A stretch of DNA of 64,000 nucleotides from JAGAJR01 sp048463395. GTDB taxonomy: Bacteria > Pseudomonadota > Alphaproteobacteria > RF32 > CAG-239. The number at the start of each line of letters is the position of its first letter. Within the stretch, counting starts at the first letter, position 1. The translations under genes were made by a program, and so were the position numbers. The stretch lies in contig DBFWPL010000023.1 in NCBI GenBank assembly GCA_048463395.1, positions 62,001-126,000 of the forward strand. The letters are read 5' to 3'. Below, piece by piece: positions 36,063-45,381 of this stretch. The notes beneath the pieces are model-generated. The model saw nothing but the letters and a program-made list of their open reading frames with translations. It ran no database searches and was not told where the DNA came from.

Positions 36063-36162
36063 ATATTTTGCTCCTGTCTGCTAAATAACTTTAACACACC
36101 TCATTTGAATAATACATATATTACGAGAATTTTTTTAACATTACAAATAAATAATTAATGTA

Positions 36163-36672
36163 TTACAATTGAAAATTGAAACACTCTTCTTTAAGCTCGC
36201 AACCTGAAATTTGTAACGTTCGACTCAATTTTTCATTTTTAACTCCGCCCAGCCGTTCATAAAAAATTGTTGCCGGAAGGTTCCCTTCCGCAATAAACAA
36301 ATAAAAAGGTTTATAACCGATAAACGCTCTGAAAGCATCAACCAACATCCGGCCTATTCCTTGTTTTTGCTTCTCCGGATGAACATACAAAGCATAAATT
36401 TCATAGTTATAATCAGAAAAATTATCCCGACCTTTACCTCCGGTTAAATATCCGCAGATTTTTCCGGCCCCATCCTCAGCCACCCATGCTCGGATTCCCC
36501 TTGTTTCCGCTGTTTCAATAGTTTTTCGCCAATTGGAAATTCTCCGGTCGTCAATCTTTTTTTCCGCCAAGAGTTCAGCGGGTATAATTCCTTGATAAGC
36601 AGAATGCCATGTTTCCACATTAATTCTGGTTATTTCTTGCTCATCACCAACTTTTGCCAATCTTATCTTCAT
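36163..36672 (-). CDS. GNAT family N-acetyltransferase
   Basis: 169-residue acetyl-CoA-dependent acyltransferase; substrate unknown. The fold signature is complete: N-terminal MKIRLAKVGDEQEITRINVETWHSAYQGIIPAE, then AWVAEDGAGKICGYL, the acetyl-CoA loop YVHPEKQKQGIGRMLVDAF (motif Q-x-x-G-x-G, about residues 100-115) and FYERLGG near the end. The WHxAYxGIxP block is common in GNATs annotated as acting on amino acids or antibiotics, but that does not fix the substrate. The start is placed at 36672; the frame stays open upstream into the hydrogenase gene, which is not coding. Confidence 0.85.
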   Translation of the reverse strand: MKIRLAKVGDEQEITRINVETWHSAYQGIIPAELLAEKKIDDRRISNWRKTIETAETRGIRAWVAEDGAGKICGYLTGGKGRDNFSDYNYEIYALYVHPEKQKQGIGRMLVDAFRAFIGYKPFYLFIAEGNLPATIFYERLGGVKNEKLSRTLQISGCELKEECFNFQL

Positions 36673-36729
36673 CTTTTCTCTCTGAAAAAGCTCCTCCCGG
36701 ACTATCCGGGGGGGTTCGGGATACAAAAT

Positions 36730-36753
36730 AAGGCAGGATTTTAACCCTGCCTT
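36730..36753 (-). terminator. Terminator of the hydrogenase operon
   Basis: AAGGCAGG and CCTGCCTT form an 8-bp stem around an A/T loop with TATTTTG after it on the minus strand, just past the hydrogenase catalytic subunit. Confidence 0.75.
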
Positions 36754-36766
36754 AAAACGGATATCT

Positions 36767-38536
36767 TTACTTTTTATACAAAGAACGAGGAACATAATGC
36801 GTGTGCAGCAGTTCGTGTGCTTTGTGAGAACCGGCCTTACCCAAATACTCATCATACAAGGTTTTAACCGCCTCGTTTTTATGAGACAAACGGTTTCTGG
36901 CCTGCAAATCTTCATTAAGCAAACCTTTGGCACGTTTTTGACGAATATCATCGGTAATACCTCTCGGTTTAGACTGTCCCGGCATCATTACTCGAGGCTG
37001 TCCGCCGCCGGCAACACATCCGCCCCGACAAGCCATAACCTCTATAAAGTGATAAGGCATCTCTTCCCCGTTTGCTTTAGCCTCGCGAACACGGTTTAAA
37101 ACTTCTTCCACATTACCGATACCATGAGCAACGGCAATCCGCACCTTGGTTCCTTTAATGTCGATTTCAGCTTCCTTGATTCCTTCCAGACCTTCAATTT
37201 CCGTGAAATTAATATCTTTCAGTTCCTCTCCGGTAATATAGTAGTAAGCCGTACGCAAAGCCGCCGTCATAACACCGCCGGTTGTTCCGAAAATTGTTCC
37301 GGCACCGGAATACTCGCCTAACGGAGAGTCTGCTTCTTCTGCCGCCAAATCACGGAAACTGATACCGGCCTGTTTAATCATGCGGGCCAGCTCACGGGTC
37401 GTCAAAGAAACATCCACGTCTTGGAAACCGGAACTGCTCATATCCTCACTGCGAACGATTTCCCATTTTTTAGCGGTACAAGGCATAATCGAAATAACTC
37501 GAATTTTAGCCGGATCAATCGCCATTTTCTCGGCATAATAAGTCTTTGCCAATGCACCGACCATAGATTGCGGAGACTTACAGGTTGAGAAGTGAGGAAT
37601 CATATCATGATGATATTTTTCTAACAAATCCACCCAGGCCGGACAACAAGAAGTCATCATCGGCAGGCTTTCCGGATTATTCTTAAAGCGTTCCACAAAT
37701 TCGGAAGCTTCTTCAATAATCGTCAAATCGGCACCGAAGTTGGTATCAAAAATCCGCTTGAAACCCAAACGACGCAAAGCCGCATAAGTTTTTCCCGTCA
37801 GATTCTCGCCAAATTCATAGCCGAATTCTTCGCCGATAGCCACACGAACTGCCGGAGCAATCTGAACAATTGTGTAAATATCTGGATCATTCAGCATATC
37901 CCAAACTTTTTGGGTCTCGTCATATTCGACAATCGCCCCGGTCGGACAGTGAGCGGAACATTGACCGCATTTGATACACGGACTGTCGGCAAGATTAATA
38001 CCTCCGGCCGCCGTAATTCTTGTTGCCAAACCACGATTAAGATAACTCAAAGCCCACACATTCTGCTGATTTTGGCAAACCTCGACACATCTGCCGCAAA
38101 CAACGCATTTCGAAGAATCCAAAACAATGGATTTAGTAGAATCATCCAACGGATATTTTTTATTCAGGCTTGGCAGTTTGGAATTTGAGATTCCGAAAGT
38201 ATTGGCCAAATCCTGAAGCTCACAATGTCCGGAACGAATACAAGTCAAACATTCGTTCGGGTGATTACTCAAAATCAGCTCCAAAACCGTTCTGCGAACA
38301 TTCACAATCTCAGGATCGGAAGTGATAACCTCCATTCCTTCGCTGACAGGCGTACAGCAAGAACGTAAAATTCTGCCGTTAACCTTAACAATACAAATAC
38401 CGCATCCGGCTGTCGGATCAACATCCGGATGTTTGCAAAGGGTAGGAATATCAATTTGGACTTTTCTTGCCGCATCAAGAATAGACGTACCGGCAGGAAC
38501 TTCAACTTCATGATTGTCAATTTTCAGTTTTACCAT
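36767..38536 (-). CDS. hndD: [FeFe] hydrogenase catalytic subunit (HndD/HydA type)
   Basis: Catalytic subunit of an NAD(P)-linked [FeFe] hydrogenase. In order: [2Fe-2S] ferredoxin domain with CKHPDVDPTAGCGICIVKV (about 34-52), the His/Cys cluster HPNECLTCIRSGHCELQDL (about 93-111), two [4Fe-4S] motifs CVVCGRCVEVC and CIKCGQCSAHC, then the H-cluster domain. All three H-cluster signatures are intact: TSCCPAWVD, MPCTAKKWE and EVMACRGGCVAGGGQP, the last with its cluster-bridging cysteines. A small-subunit-like C-terminal tail ends HTHYVPRSLYKK. Length 589 matches HndD. No HydE, HydF or HydG maturase is in this window. The stop of the gene before it is 1 base away. Confidence 0.96.
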   Translation of the reverse strand: MVKLKIDNHEVEVPAGTSILDAARKVQIDIPTLCKHPDVDPTAGCGICIVKVNGRILRSCCTPVSEGMEVITSDPEIVNVRRTVLELILSNHPNECLTCIRSGHCELQDLANTFGISNSKLPSLNKKYPLDDSTKSIVLDSSKCVVCGRCVEVCQNQQNVWALSYLNRGLATRITAAGGINLADSPCIKCGQCSAHCPTGAIVEYDETQKVWDMLNDPDIYTIVQIAPAVRVAIGEEFGYEFGENLTGKTYAALRRLGFKRIFDTNFGADLTIIEEASEFVERFKNNPESLPMMTSCCPAWVDLLEKYHHDMIPHFSTCKSPQSMVGALAKTYYAEKMAIDPAKIRVISIMPCTAKKWEIVRSEDMSSSGFQDVDVSLTTRELARMIKQAGISFRDLAAEEADSPLGEYSGAGTIFGTTGGVMTAALRTAYYYITGEELKDINFTEIEGLEGIKEAEIDIKGTKVRIAVAHGIGNVEEVLNRVREAKANGEEMPYHFIEVMACRGGCVAGGGQPRVMMPGQSKPRGITDDIRQKRAKGLLNEDLQARNRLSHKNEAVKTLYDEYLGKAGSHKAHELLHTHYVPRSLYKK

Positions 38537-38537
38537 C

Positions 38538-40238
38538 TTATTTCTCCTCTGCCTCTGAATTATCTTTTTTACCTTCGCCTACCTTTTCCAGATATTCATT
38601 CTCATAGAATTTCAGCGTTGATAAAACAGGGTTCGGAGCTGTTTGACCCAAACCACACAGCGAAGCTTTTTGCATAGCCGTCGCAATTCGCTTCAAATCG
38701 GCAATATCTTGTTTGGTTCCTTTACCTTTATTAATTTTTTCCAAAAGCAACAACATCTGCTTTCCGCCGATACGGCACGGAGCACATTTACCGCAGGATT
38801 CGTCAACCGTAAAATCAAGATAAAAATTAGCGATATTAACCATATTGGCAGTCTCATCCATAACAATCATACCGCCGGAACCCATGATTGAACCGACTTT
38901 TTTCAATTCTTCGTAACATACCGGCAAATCCATATATTCCAAAGGAATTACGCCTCCGGAAGGACCTCCGGTCTGAACGGCTTTCAACTTCTTACCGTTT
39001 GGCACACCACCGCCGATTTCCTCAACAATCTCACGAATGGTTGTTCCCATCGGAACCTCAATCAAACCGGAATGTTCAACCTGTCCGGTCAAAGCAAACA
39101 CTTTTGTCCCCTTAGAAGTTTCCGTTCCGAAAGAAGCAAACCAGTCAGCCCCTTTCAGAATAATGGTCGGGATATTCCCCAAAGTCTCCACGTTGTTAAC
39201 ACAGCTCGGTTTTCCCCACAAACCTTTATCCGTCGGATAAGGAGGACGAGGTCTCGGTGTTCCGCGTTTGCCTTCAATAGAGTGAATCAAAGCTGTTTCC
39301 TCACCGCAAACAAACGCTCCGGCACCCAAACGAATATCAATGTTAAAACAAAAATCCGTTCCCATAATGTTATTACCTAACAAGCGGGTCTTTTTACAAG
39401 CTTTAATCGCTTTTTCCAAACGTTCCACCGCCAACGGATATTCTGCACGGACATAAAACCATCCTTCCGTTGCCCCAATGGCATAAGCGGCAATCATCAT
39501 ACCTTCAATAACGGCATGCGGATTTCCTTCCAAAATGGAACGGTCCATATAAGCCCCCGGATCGCCTTCATCTCCGTTACAGATAATGAATTTTTCATCC
39601 ACAGTCGGCGTTTTGGCTGCAATTTCCCACTTCATACCGGTAGAAAAACCACCGCCCCCGCGGCCGCGAAGACCGGACTTTTTAATCTCCTGAACCACAT
39701 CTTCCGGCTTCATCGTTTTCAAAACTTTTTCCAAAGCCAGATAGCCGCCGTGAGCGATGTATTCCTGAATATCTTCCGGATCCAAATGTCCGGCTTCTTT
39801 CAAAACAACTTTTTCCTGCTTGGTAAAGAACGGCAGATCCAATGACAGAATATGCTGAGCCAAAAATTCAGGGATTTCAAATATCTCGCCCTCTTTAAGT
39901 TTCAAAGCCGGAGCAATATGTTCCGTAACAATCATACGGGCAACCAACGGTTCCAAACGCTTGTACAAAACGTCTTTCTGCCCCTTGATTTCTACTCTCA
40001 TCAACGGACCTTGGGCACACAATCCCATACATCCGGTCGGAACAATACGAACCTGTCCTTCCAAATCATGATCAGTCAAAGCGGATTTTACAATGTCGAT
40101 AATATCATCACTTCCCGAAGATTTGCATCCGGTGGAGTGGCAAATATAAATATTACAGTCAAACCTCTCCATATCCTTGTTTTTTTCTTTAGAGATTTCA
40201 TGAATATCAAATCTTTTATCAATATTTGCGTCAGCCAT
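38538..40238 (-). CDS. hndC: NADH-binding NuoF-like hydrogenase subunit
   Basis: Flavin subunit that oxidises NAD(P)H for the hydrogenase. Residues 20-110 form a thioredoxin-like [2Fe-2S] domain (ICHSTGCKSS ... PTGCMGLCAQGP). The NuoF core has the FMN/NADH loop GLRGRGGGGFSTGMKWE, CNGDEGDPGAYMDR, GAGAFVCGEETALI and the [4Fe-4S] motif SCGKCAPCRIGGKQM near residue 465. The two extra C-terminal ferredoxin clusters of some HydB proteins are absent; the protein ends after CGLGQTAPNP and a charged tail. Because the N-terminal domain stands in for HndB, a separate hndB is not needed. AGGAGTAAGG-type sequence precedes the ATG. Confidence 0.95.
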   Translation of the reverse strand: MADANIDKRFDIHEISKEKNKDMERFDCNIYICHSTGCKSSGSDDIIDIVKSALTDHDLEGQVRIVPTGCMGLCAQGPLMRVEIKGQKDVLYKRLEPLVARMIVTEHIAPALKLKEGEIFEIPEFLAQHILSLDLPFFTKQEKVVLKEAGHLDPEDIQEYIAHGGYLALEKVLKTMKPEDVVQEIKKSGLRGRGGGGFSTGMKWEIAAKTPTVDEKFIICNGDEGDPGAYMDRSILEGNPHAVIEGMMIAAYAIGATEGWFYVRAEYPLAVERLEKAIKACKKTRLLGNNIMGTDFCFNIDIRLGAGAFVCGEETALIHSIEGKRGTPRPRPPYPTDKGLWGKPSCVNNVETLGNIPTIILKGADWFASFGTETSKGTKVFALTGQVEHSGLIEVPMGTTIREIVEEIGGGVPNGKKLKAVQTGGPSGGVIPLEYMDLPVCYEELKKVGSIMGSGGMIVMDETANMVNIANFYLDFTVDESCGKCAPCRIGGKQMLLLLEKINKGKGTKQDIADLKRIATAMQKASLCGLGQTAPNPVLSTLKFYENEYLEKVGEGKKDNSEAEEK

Positions 40239-40243
40239 AGTCC

Positions 40244-40723
40244 TTACTCCTTATCATCCGCAAGTTTGTTTCTCCACTCGTCCAGAATATTACGAACATC
40301 TCCCGGAGTAACACGACCGTAAGTTTTGCCGTTTACAACACAAACCGGAGCCAGACCGCAACAGCCGACACAACGGACACACTGCAAATGGAACATACGG
40401 TCAGCCGTACTTTCTCCTTCACCGATACCCAGCTCTTTTTTAAATTCTTCCAGAACTTTGTCGTTCCCTTTTAAATAACAAGCCGTACCAGTACACACTG
40501 AAATTACGGCTTTTCCCGGAGCTTCTAACTTGAAGAAGTTATAAAAAGTAAGCACTTCATAAATCCGTGCCAAAGGAATATTCATTCCGACAGCGATTTC
40601 CATCGCATCGTCCCACGGAATATATCCTTTTATATCTTGAATTTCATGCAAAGCCATAATTAATGACCCGCGTTTCTTCCGCCACTTTGCAGCGACTTGG
40701 GAAGCAACTGACCCTTCACTCAT
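40244..40723 (-). CDS. hndA: NuoE-like [2Fe-2S] hydrogenase subunit
   Basis: Thioredoxin-like ferredoxin subunit of the hydrogenase. Four cluster cysteines lie in SVCTGTACYLKG and CVRCVGCCGLAPVC, with the helical N-terminal LIMALHEIQDIKGYIPWDDAMEIA characteristic of NuoE. 159 residues from ATG 40723, chosen because AAGAAGG sits 8 bases upstream; a GTG three codons earlier would overlap that site. First gene of the three-gene operon hndA-hndC-hndD, with spacings of 5 and 1 bases. Confidence 0.94.
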   Translation of the reverse strand: MSEGSVASQVAAKWRKKRGSLIMALHEIQDIKGYIPWDDAMEIAVGMNIPLARIYEVLTFYNFFKLEAPGKAVISVCTGTACYLKGNDKVLEEFKKELGIGEGESTADRMFHLQCVRCVGCCGLAPVCVVNGKTYGRVTPGDVRNILDEWRNKLADDKE

Positions 40724-40887
40724 TAATTTCACCCTTCTTTATTAAAGTTCAAATTATCCAATCCAAACAAACTATTCGACTGGAGGGTTATTTTTTCATA
40801 AAAATGATAATAACAGGATATTCGTAAAGAAATCCTTATTCAAGAACTATTTAATTTTGGGAATTTTTTCTTAATAAACGAAAAGAC

Positions 40888-41817
40888 TTAATCGCCGATA
40901 CTGTGAACAGGTCTTTGGTATGTTTGAGAGTTCGTATGTTCACCTTCCGAAGAATGAACACGATTCTGTTCTGCTTCAAAACGGGTTACCTGAGCCTTAT
41001 CTTTTGGATTAACACCTTTTCGCAGCATTTTAATTTCCTCAGGGGACAATTTTTCATTCTCCTTGGATTTTTTCTTATCACCGTTCTGCCCCTTGGACGG
41101 AGCATCTATTTCATTAAGCTTACGGTCAATTACATCTTGATTCTGACCGCTTAATCTGGCTATATCATTATCCTTAACTTGTTTTGCCACATTCTCGGTT
41201 TTGCTCTTAACTTCTTCTACTTTTTTATCGGCTTCTTTTTGAGCATTTCGAACTTCTCCGTCAGCTTTTACAACTTCTTTATTACCCTTCTGAGGTCTGT
41301 CTAAAATCATTGTTTGATTATTTTCATCTTGATTTCTCAATTCATTTCTTTTTCTAACTCTTTGACGTAATTTATCAATTTTCTCTTTTCTGGCGTTATT
41401 GGTTTCATGATGAGAGGTCAATCCTTTAATTTCCTTATTGACCGCATTATTCTTGGCCTCAATATCCGCAATTTCTCTCTTTTCCTGTTTTTGAGCTTTT
41501 TTATTTTCTTTTTCTAATCTCTCTCTGGCTTCTTTTTCCGCTGCTAAACGTTCGTTTCTTCTGGATTCTTGATTTCTCTTATTGGTTTCCCTTTTATTTC
41601 TTGCTTCTTCTTGTCGTTTACTTTCCTTCCGTTGAGAATTTTCGCCTTGTTTTTGATTAATTTTCAAAGCTTCTCTTAACCGTCCAAACCATTCTTTTAA
41701 TTTATGGGGCTTAACGGTTCTGACCTTTTGCTGGCTGACTTCGGTTTCTCGGGATTTTGCCACATATTTCTTTTTGGCTCTGGATCCTTTAGTCATGCTG
41801 TCATTCCGATCTGCCAT
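40888..41817 (-). CDS. Highly charged coiled-coil protein of unknown function
   Basis: 309 residues from ATG 41817, chosen because GGAG lies 9 bases upstream. Almost half of the residues are Lys, Glu, Arg, Asn or Gln. A long predicted helix from about residue 45 to 190 (REARNKRETNKRNQESR, EKENKKAQKQEKREIADIE) suggests a coiled coil, followed by a disordered tail ending QTYQRPVHSIGD. There is no signal peptide or membrane segment. I find no recognisable family. It is alone, between the hydrogenase operon and the divergent lptF. Confidence 0.6.
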   Translation of the reverse strand: MADRNDSMTKGSRAKKKYVAKSRETEVSQQKVRTVKPHKLKEWFGRLREALKINQKQGENSQRKESKRQEEARNKRETNKRNQESRRNERLAAEKEARERLEKENKKAQKQEKREIADIEAKNNAVNKEIKGLTSHHETNNARKEKIDKLRQRVRKRNELRNQDENNQTMILDRPQKGNKEVVKADGEVRNAQKEADKKVEEVKSKTENVAKQVKDNDIARLSGQNQDVIDRKLNEIDAPSKGQNGDKKKSKENEKLSPEEIKMLRKGVNPKDKAQVTRFEAEQNRVHSSEGEHTNSQTYQRPVHSIGD

Positions 41818-41967
41818 ATTTTTTCTCCAAAAAAGCATCATTTTTGTCCATTATAGCATAAAAATATTAAAACAACAATTAATAACCATATTAAATTTAT
41901 TAAAAATCTTTGGCAGAAACAAAAAATTTTAGTGTTTTTCTAATATATTTTGTTTATAATCCCCGCT

Positions 41968-43092
41968 ATGAAGAAACTTAACCTATACATAGTAAAGCAA
42001 ATCATTGTTGGATTTCTGCTGGTAACCTTTTCCCTGATGTCAATCATCTGGCTCACCCAATCCCTCCGTTTTGTTGAACTTATTACCAACAAAGGTTTGC
42101 CGGTCAGCATTTTTGTAAAAATGACTTCCCTGCTCATGCCGCGTATCTTCATTATCCTTTCGCCTATTTCTCTTTTCGTCTCCGCATTGTTTGTTTATAA
42201 CCGGATGATTGCAGACCGGGAACTTTCGGTCATGATGGCAGCAGGAATCAGCCCTTGGCAATGTGCCAAACCGGCTTTTTATGTCGGAATACTTATGACC
42301 CTGTTTTGCATTTATACCAATAACATCGGCATTCCGGCTGCGGAAAAAGCTTTTAACGAACTGGAATGGCAAGTAAAAAACGACGTTTCGCATCTGATGT
42401 TCCGCGAAGGCGAATTTACCACAATGCAAAACAATTTAACCGTTTTTATTACCACACATGAAAAAGACGGCTCAATCAGCGGAATTCTCGTTAATGATGA
42501 AAGAAACCCTAAAACAAAAGTAACCCTGTCAGCAGAAAAAGGACGGATTGTTTACACGGAAAAAGGTCCGAGAATCATTATGATTAACGGTGTCCGACAA
42601 GAAATCAGCCGTACCGGCTCTCAGTTTTCATCGCTGAGCTTTGACCGCTACTCGGTAGACTTCGGAACCGTCGGATCTAAAAAAGCCAAAGAAACCGGAG
42701 CCAGAGAAAAAAGTCTTTGGGAACTTTTAACGGCAAAAAAAGACACAAATCTGACCCCAAAAGAAGTAAACCGCTATATTGTAGAAGGTTGCCGCAGAAT
42801 TTTGACTCCGTTGTACAATTTGCTTTTTGCTTTAGTTGCCTGTACCGGACTTTTGGTCGGAAACTTCAACCGCAGAGGACAAACCAAACTGATTTCCGTA
42901 TCAATTGTTTCTATGGTTATAATTCAGGCCGGAGATTTAGCTTTCGGAAACATCTCCGTTAAACATCTGTATTTTCTGCCTCTGTTATTCATAAATTTCT
43001 TTATCCCGCTGACAATTTGTATTTATATGCTCTTATTCTATAATCCGGCAGCACAAAGAAAAAAACTTAAAGGACCGGAAAATAATGAATAA
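41968..43092 (+). CDS. lptF: LPS export permease LptF
   Basis: One of the two transmembrane permeases of the LptB2FG LPS extractor. It begins MKKLNLYIVKQIIVGFLLVTF and has about six TM helices, three at each end, around a periplasmic beta-jellyroll (about 105-260). FVKMTSLLMPRIFIILSPISLFVSALFVYNRM, with the following DRELSVMMAAGISPWQ coupling region, is typical of LptF. Length 374 is normal. Downstream lptG, expected here in alphaproteobacteria, is absent; the lptD ATG overlaps the lptF stop by 8 bases. No Shine-Dalgarno is visible before the ATG. Confidence 0.9.
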   Translation: MKKLNLYIVKQIIVGFLLVTFSLMSIIWLTQSLRFVELITNKGLPVSIFVKMTSLLMPRIFIILSPISLFVSALFVYNRMIADRELSVMMAAGISPWQCAKPAFYVGILMTLFCIYTNNIGIPAAEKAFNELEWQVKNDVSHLMFREGEFTTMQNNLTVFITTHEKDGSISGILVNDERNPKTKVTLSAEKGRIVYTEKGPRIIMINGVRQEISRTGSQFSSLSFDRYSVDFGTVGSKKAKETGAREKSLWELLTAKKDTNLTPKEVNRYIVEGCRRILTPLYNLLFALVACTGLLVGNFNRRGQTKLISVSIVSMVIIQAGDLAFGNISVKHLYFLPLLFINFFIPLTICIYMLLFYNPAAQRKKLKGPENNE

Positions 43093-45364
43093 ATCCTTTT
43101 TCAAATCATTACTGCTTATGGCTGCGGGATGTTTTTTGAGCGAAACTTCCGGAGCTTTTGCCCAATTATATGTAGATGCCGGAACTCTGCCTGACAACGA
43201 CAAAAAGAAAATATCTCCTTATGTTGCCATTAATCCTGAAAAAAACATAACCAATGTTTTCCCAACAGTTGAAAACAACGATAATAAAATTGAAACGGAA
43301 ACACCGGAGATTTATTTCAGTGCCGACGAGTTGGAAGACAATCAGGATTTAGAAACCATAACCGCCAGCGGAAACGTCAACATTATCCGCAAAAACCTCA
43401 GCCTGATAGCAGATAAAGTAATTTATAATCAAAAAGATGATATAATTACCGCTGTCGGAAACGTAACCCTTGTGGAAGAAAACGGAAATGTTATGTTCTC
43501 GGACTATGTTGTCTTAAGCGACAAAATGAGCCGGGGAGAAATGCAAAATATTAAGGTCATCATGAAAGATGAAACCCGCATGGCCGCAAGAAAAGTCCGA
43601 CAATTAAAAAACAAAAATAAAATTCTGGATAAGGTCGTGTATTCTCCTTGTAATGTCTGCAAAAATACGGATCCTCTTTGGCAACTAAAAGCCCGACAAG
43701 TAAAACATGACGCGGAAAGCCAAGATGTATATTACAAAGACACTTTTCTTGAGGTAAAAGGTGTTCCGGTATTTTACACACCGTTTTTCTCACATCCGGA
43801 TCCTCAGGTAACCAGAAGAACCGGTTTTCTGCCGCCGAAAATTTCCAGCAACAGCTACCTCGGAGCAGCAGTTCAGCCTAATTATTTCTGGGATATTTCC
43901 GATAATGAAGATTTCTTGTTTTCTCCGATTTTAAGCTCTGACAAAGGTCTCATCCTAGGCGGAACATATCGCAAAAACTTCTATCGAGGCGACGTTAATT
44001 TCAGCGGTACAATCATGACCGACAAAGACAACGATGAAAACCGCGGCAATCTCTTTGGAACCGCCCGTTATGAAGTAAATGATTTCTGGTTGGCTGATTT
44101 GGATATTAATTACGCTACTGACGGAGCTTACCTGAAAGACTTGTCTCTCCCTAAAAAAGATGATGCTTGGCTGACCAGCAGAGCCAGAATGCAAGGATTT
44201 GACAACCGAAATTATGCTGCGATTGAGGCTTATTATTACAAACAAATCAGCAGCAGTCTCATCAAATACGACAAACCTTACGTTGTTCCTGTTCTCACTT
44301 ACGAAAACATCAGTGAACCGGGAGCTTACGGCTCATACGGTAAAACAACTTTTGACTTTGCTTCCGTCTACAGAGAACAAGATGACTCCTCACAAAGAGC
44401 AACAATGATTAACTCTTGGGTATTACCGTATACCAGTCCTTACGGTGAAAAATACCGAATGGTTGCATCCCTGAAATCAGATTTATATTACGTTGACAAC
44501 TATCTTAACCCTCAAGATGAAATCTATACGGGAACCGTCGGCAGAATGATGCCTCAAGTCGGTTTAGAGTGGAAACTGCCTTTTGTCCGAGCAACGGAAT
44601 CTTCACGGCAGATTTTGGAACCGACCGTTGTTGCCGTCGCAGCACCAAACGGCGGAAACAAAATTAATAAAATTCCAAATGAAGACAGTATGAATATTGA
44701 ACTTGACGATACAAACGTCTTGGATTTGGACCGTTATGCCGGCTATGACCGAAACGATACCGGCAGCCGTGTCAGCTATGGTTTAAACTGGAGTTCTTAC
44801 GGAGACATAACAGGACGTTCTTCAGCCTTCATCGCCCAAAGCTATTATTTTGATTCGGACGAAAGCTTTTCCCGCAGCATGGGAACCAAAGAACGTTTCA
44901 GTGATTATGTCGGACGAATTTATGCCAACCCGCATAAGTATCTGGACTTAAACTATCGTTTCCGCATGGATAAAGACAACTTCAAAATGCAATACAGCGA
45001 ACTGTCAACAAGTATCGGTCCTGAAATTTTCAGTTCTTATATCTCTTATATATATTTGCAGGGAAAAGGCCGCGAAACCATAAAAGAAGGCTATAACGAA
45101 CGTAAAGAACTTTATCTGGCTTTCAAATCCAAACTAACCAAAGACTGGAGCATTGAAATCTTCGACCGTATAGATTTGGCTCCAAACGGCGGAACATTAG
45201 AATACGGCGGAAACATAATTTATGAAGATGAATGCTTGAAGTTAATAACATCTCTGCGTAAATATAACTCAAATTACAACGAAGAATATGACAGCGACGG
45301 AGGAAACTACGAAATAAGTTTCTCCTTCCTGCTTAAAACACTCGGTGGATTTGGCTCAAACTAA
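43085..45364 (+). CDS. lptD: LPS-assembly protein LptD
   Basis: Outer-membrane beta-barrel that inserts LPS into the outer leaflet. A signal peptide (LLLMAAGCFLSETSGAFA) is followed by a low-complexity segment, then the OstA/LptA-like periplasmic domain with IYFSADELEDNQDLETITASGNVNI at about residues 78-102. The barrel region starts near 220 (PVFYTPFFSHPDPQVTRRTGFLPP, an LptD hallmark) and has many alternating aromatic strands to the end. Length 759. Cys residues CNVC near 190 may form disulfides. It overlaps lptF by 8 bases and precedes surA. Confidence 0.94.
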   Translation: MNKSFFKSLLLMAAGCFLSETSGAFAQLYVDAGTLPDNDKKKISPYVAINPEKNITNVFPTVENNDNKIETETPEIYFSADELEDNQDLETITASGNVNIIRKNLSLIADKVIYNQKDDIITAVGNVTLVEENGNVMFSDYVVLSDKMSRGEMQNIKVIMKDETRMAARKVRQLKNKNKILDKVVYSPCNVCKNTDPLWQLKARQVKHDAESQDVYYKDTFLEVKGVPVFYTPFFSHPDPQVTRRTGFLPPKISSNSYLGAAVQPNYFWDISDNEDFLFSPILSSDKGLILGGTYRKNFYRGDVNFSGTIMTDKDNDENRGNLFGTARYEVNDFWLADLDINYATDGAYLKDLSLPKKDDAWLTSRARMQGFDNRNYAAIEAYYYKQISSSLIKYDKPYVVPVLTYENISEPGAYGSYGKTTFDFASVYREQDDSSQRATMINSWVLPYTSPYGEKYRMVASLKSDLYYVDNYLNPQDEIYTGTVGRMMPQVGLEWKLPFVRATESSRQILEPTVVAVAAPNGGNKINKIPNEDSMNIELDDTNVLDLDRYAGYDRNDTGSRVSYGLNWSSYGDITGRSSAFIAQSYYFDSDESFSRSMGTKERFSDYVGRIYANPHKYLDLNYRFRMDKDNFKMQYSELSTSIGPEIFSSYISYIYLQGKGRETIKEGYNERKELYLAFKSKLTKDWSIEIFDRIDLAPNGGTLEYGGNIIYEDECLKLITSLRKYNSNYNEEYDSDGGNYEISFSFLLKTLGGFGSN

Positions 45365-45381
45365 ACTAAAAGGAGAAAATC

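Noticed and set aside
36673..36951. N-terminal extension of the acetyltransferase to 36951
   Set aside because: This overlaps the hydrogenase coding sequence and its terminator; the GNAT fold starts at 36672.
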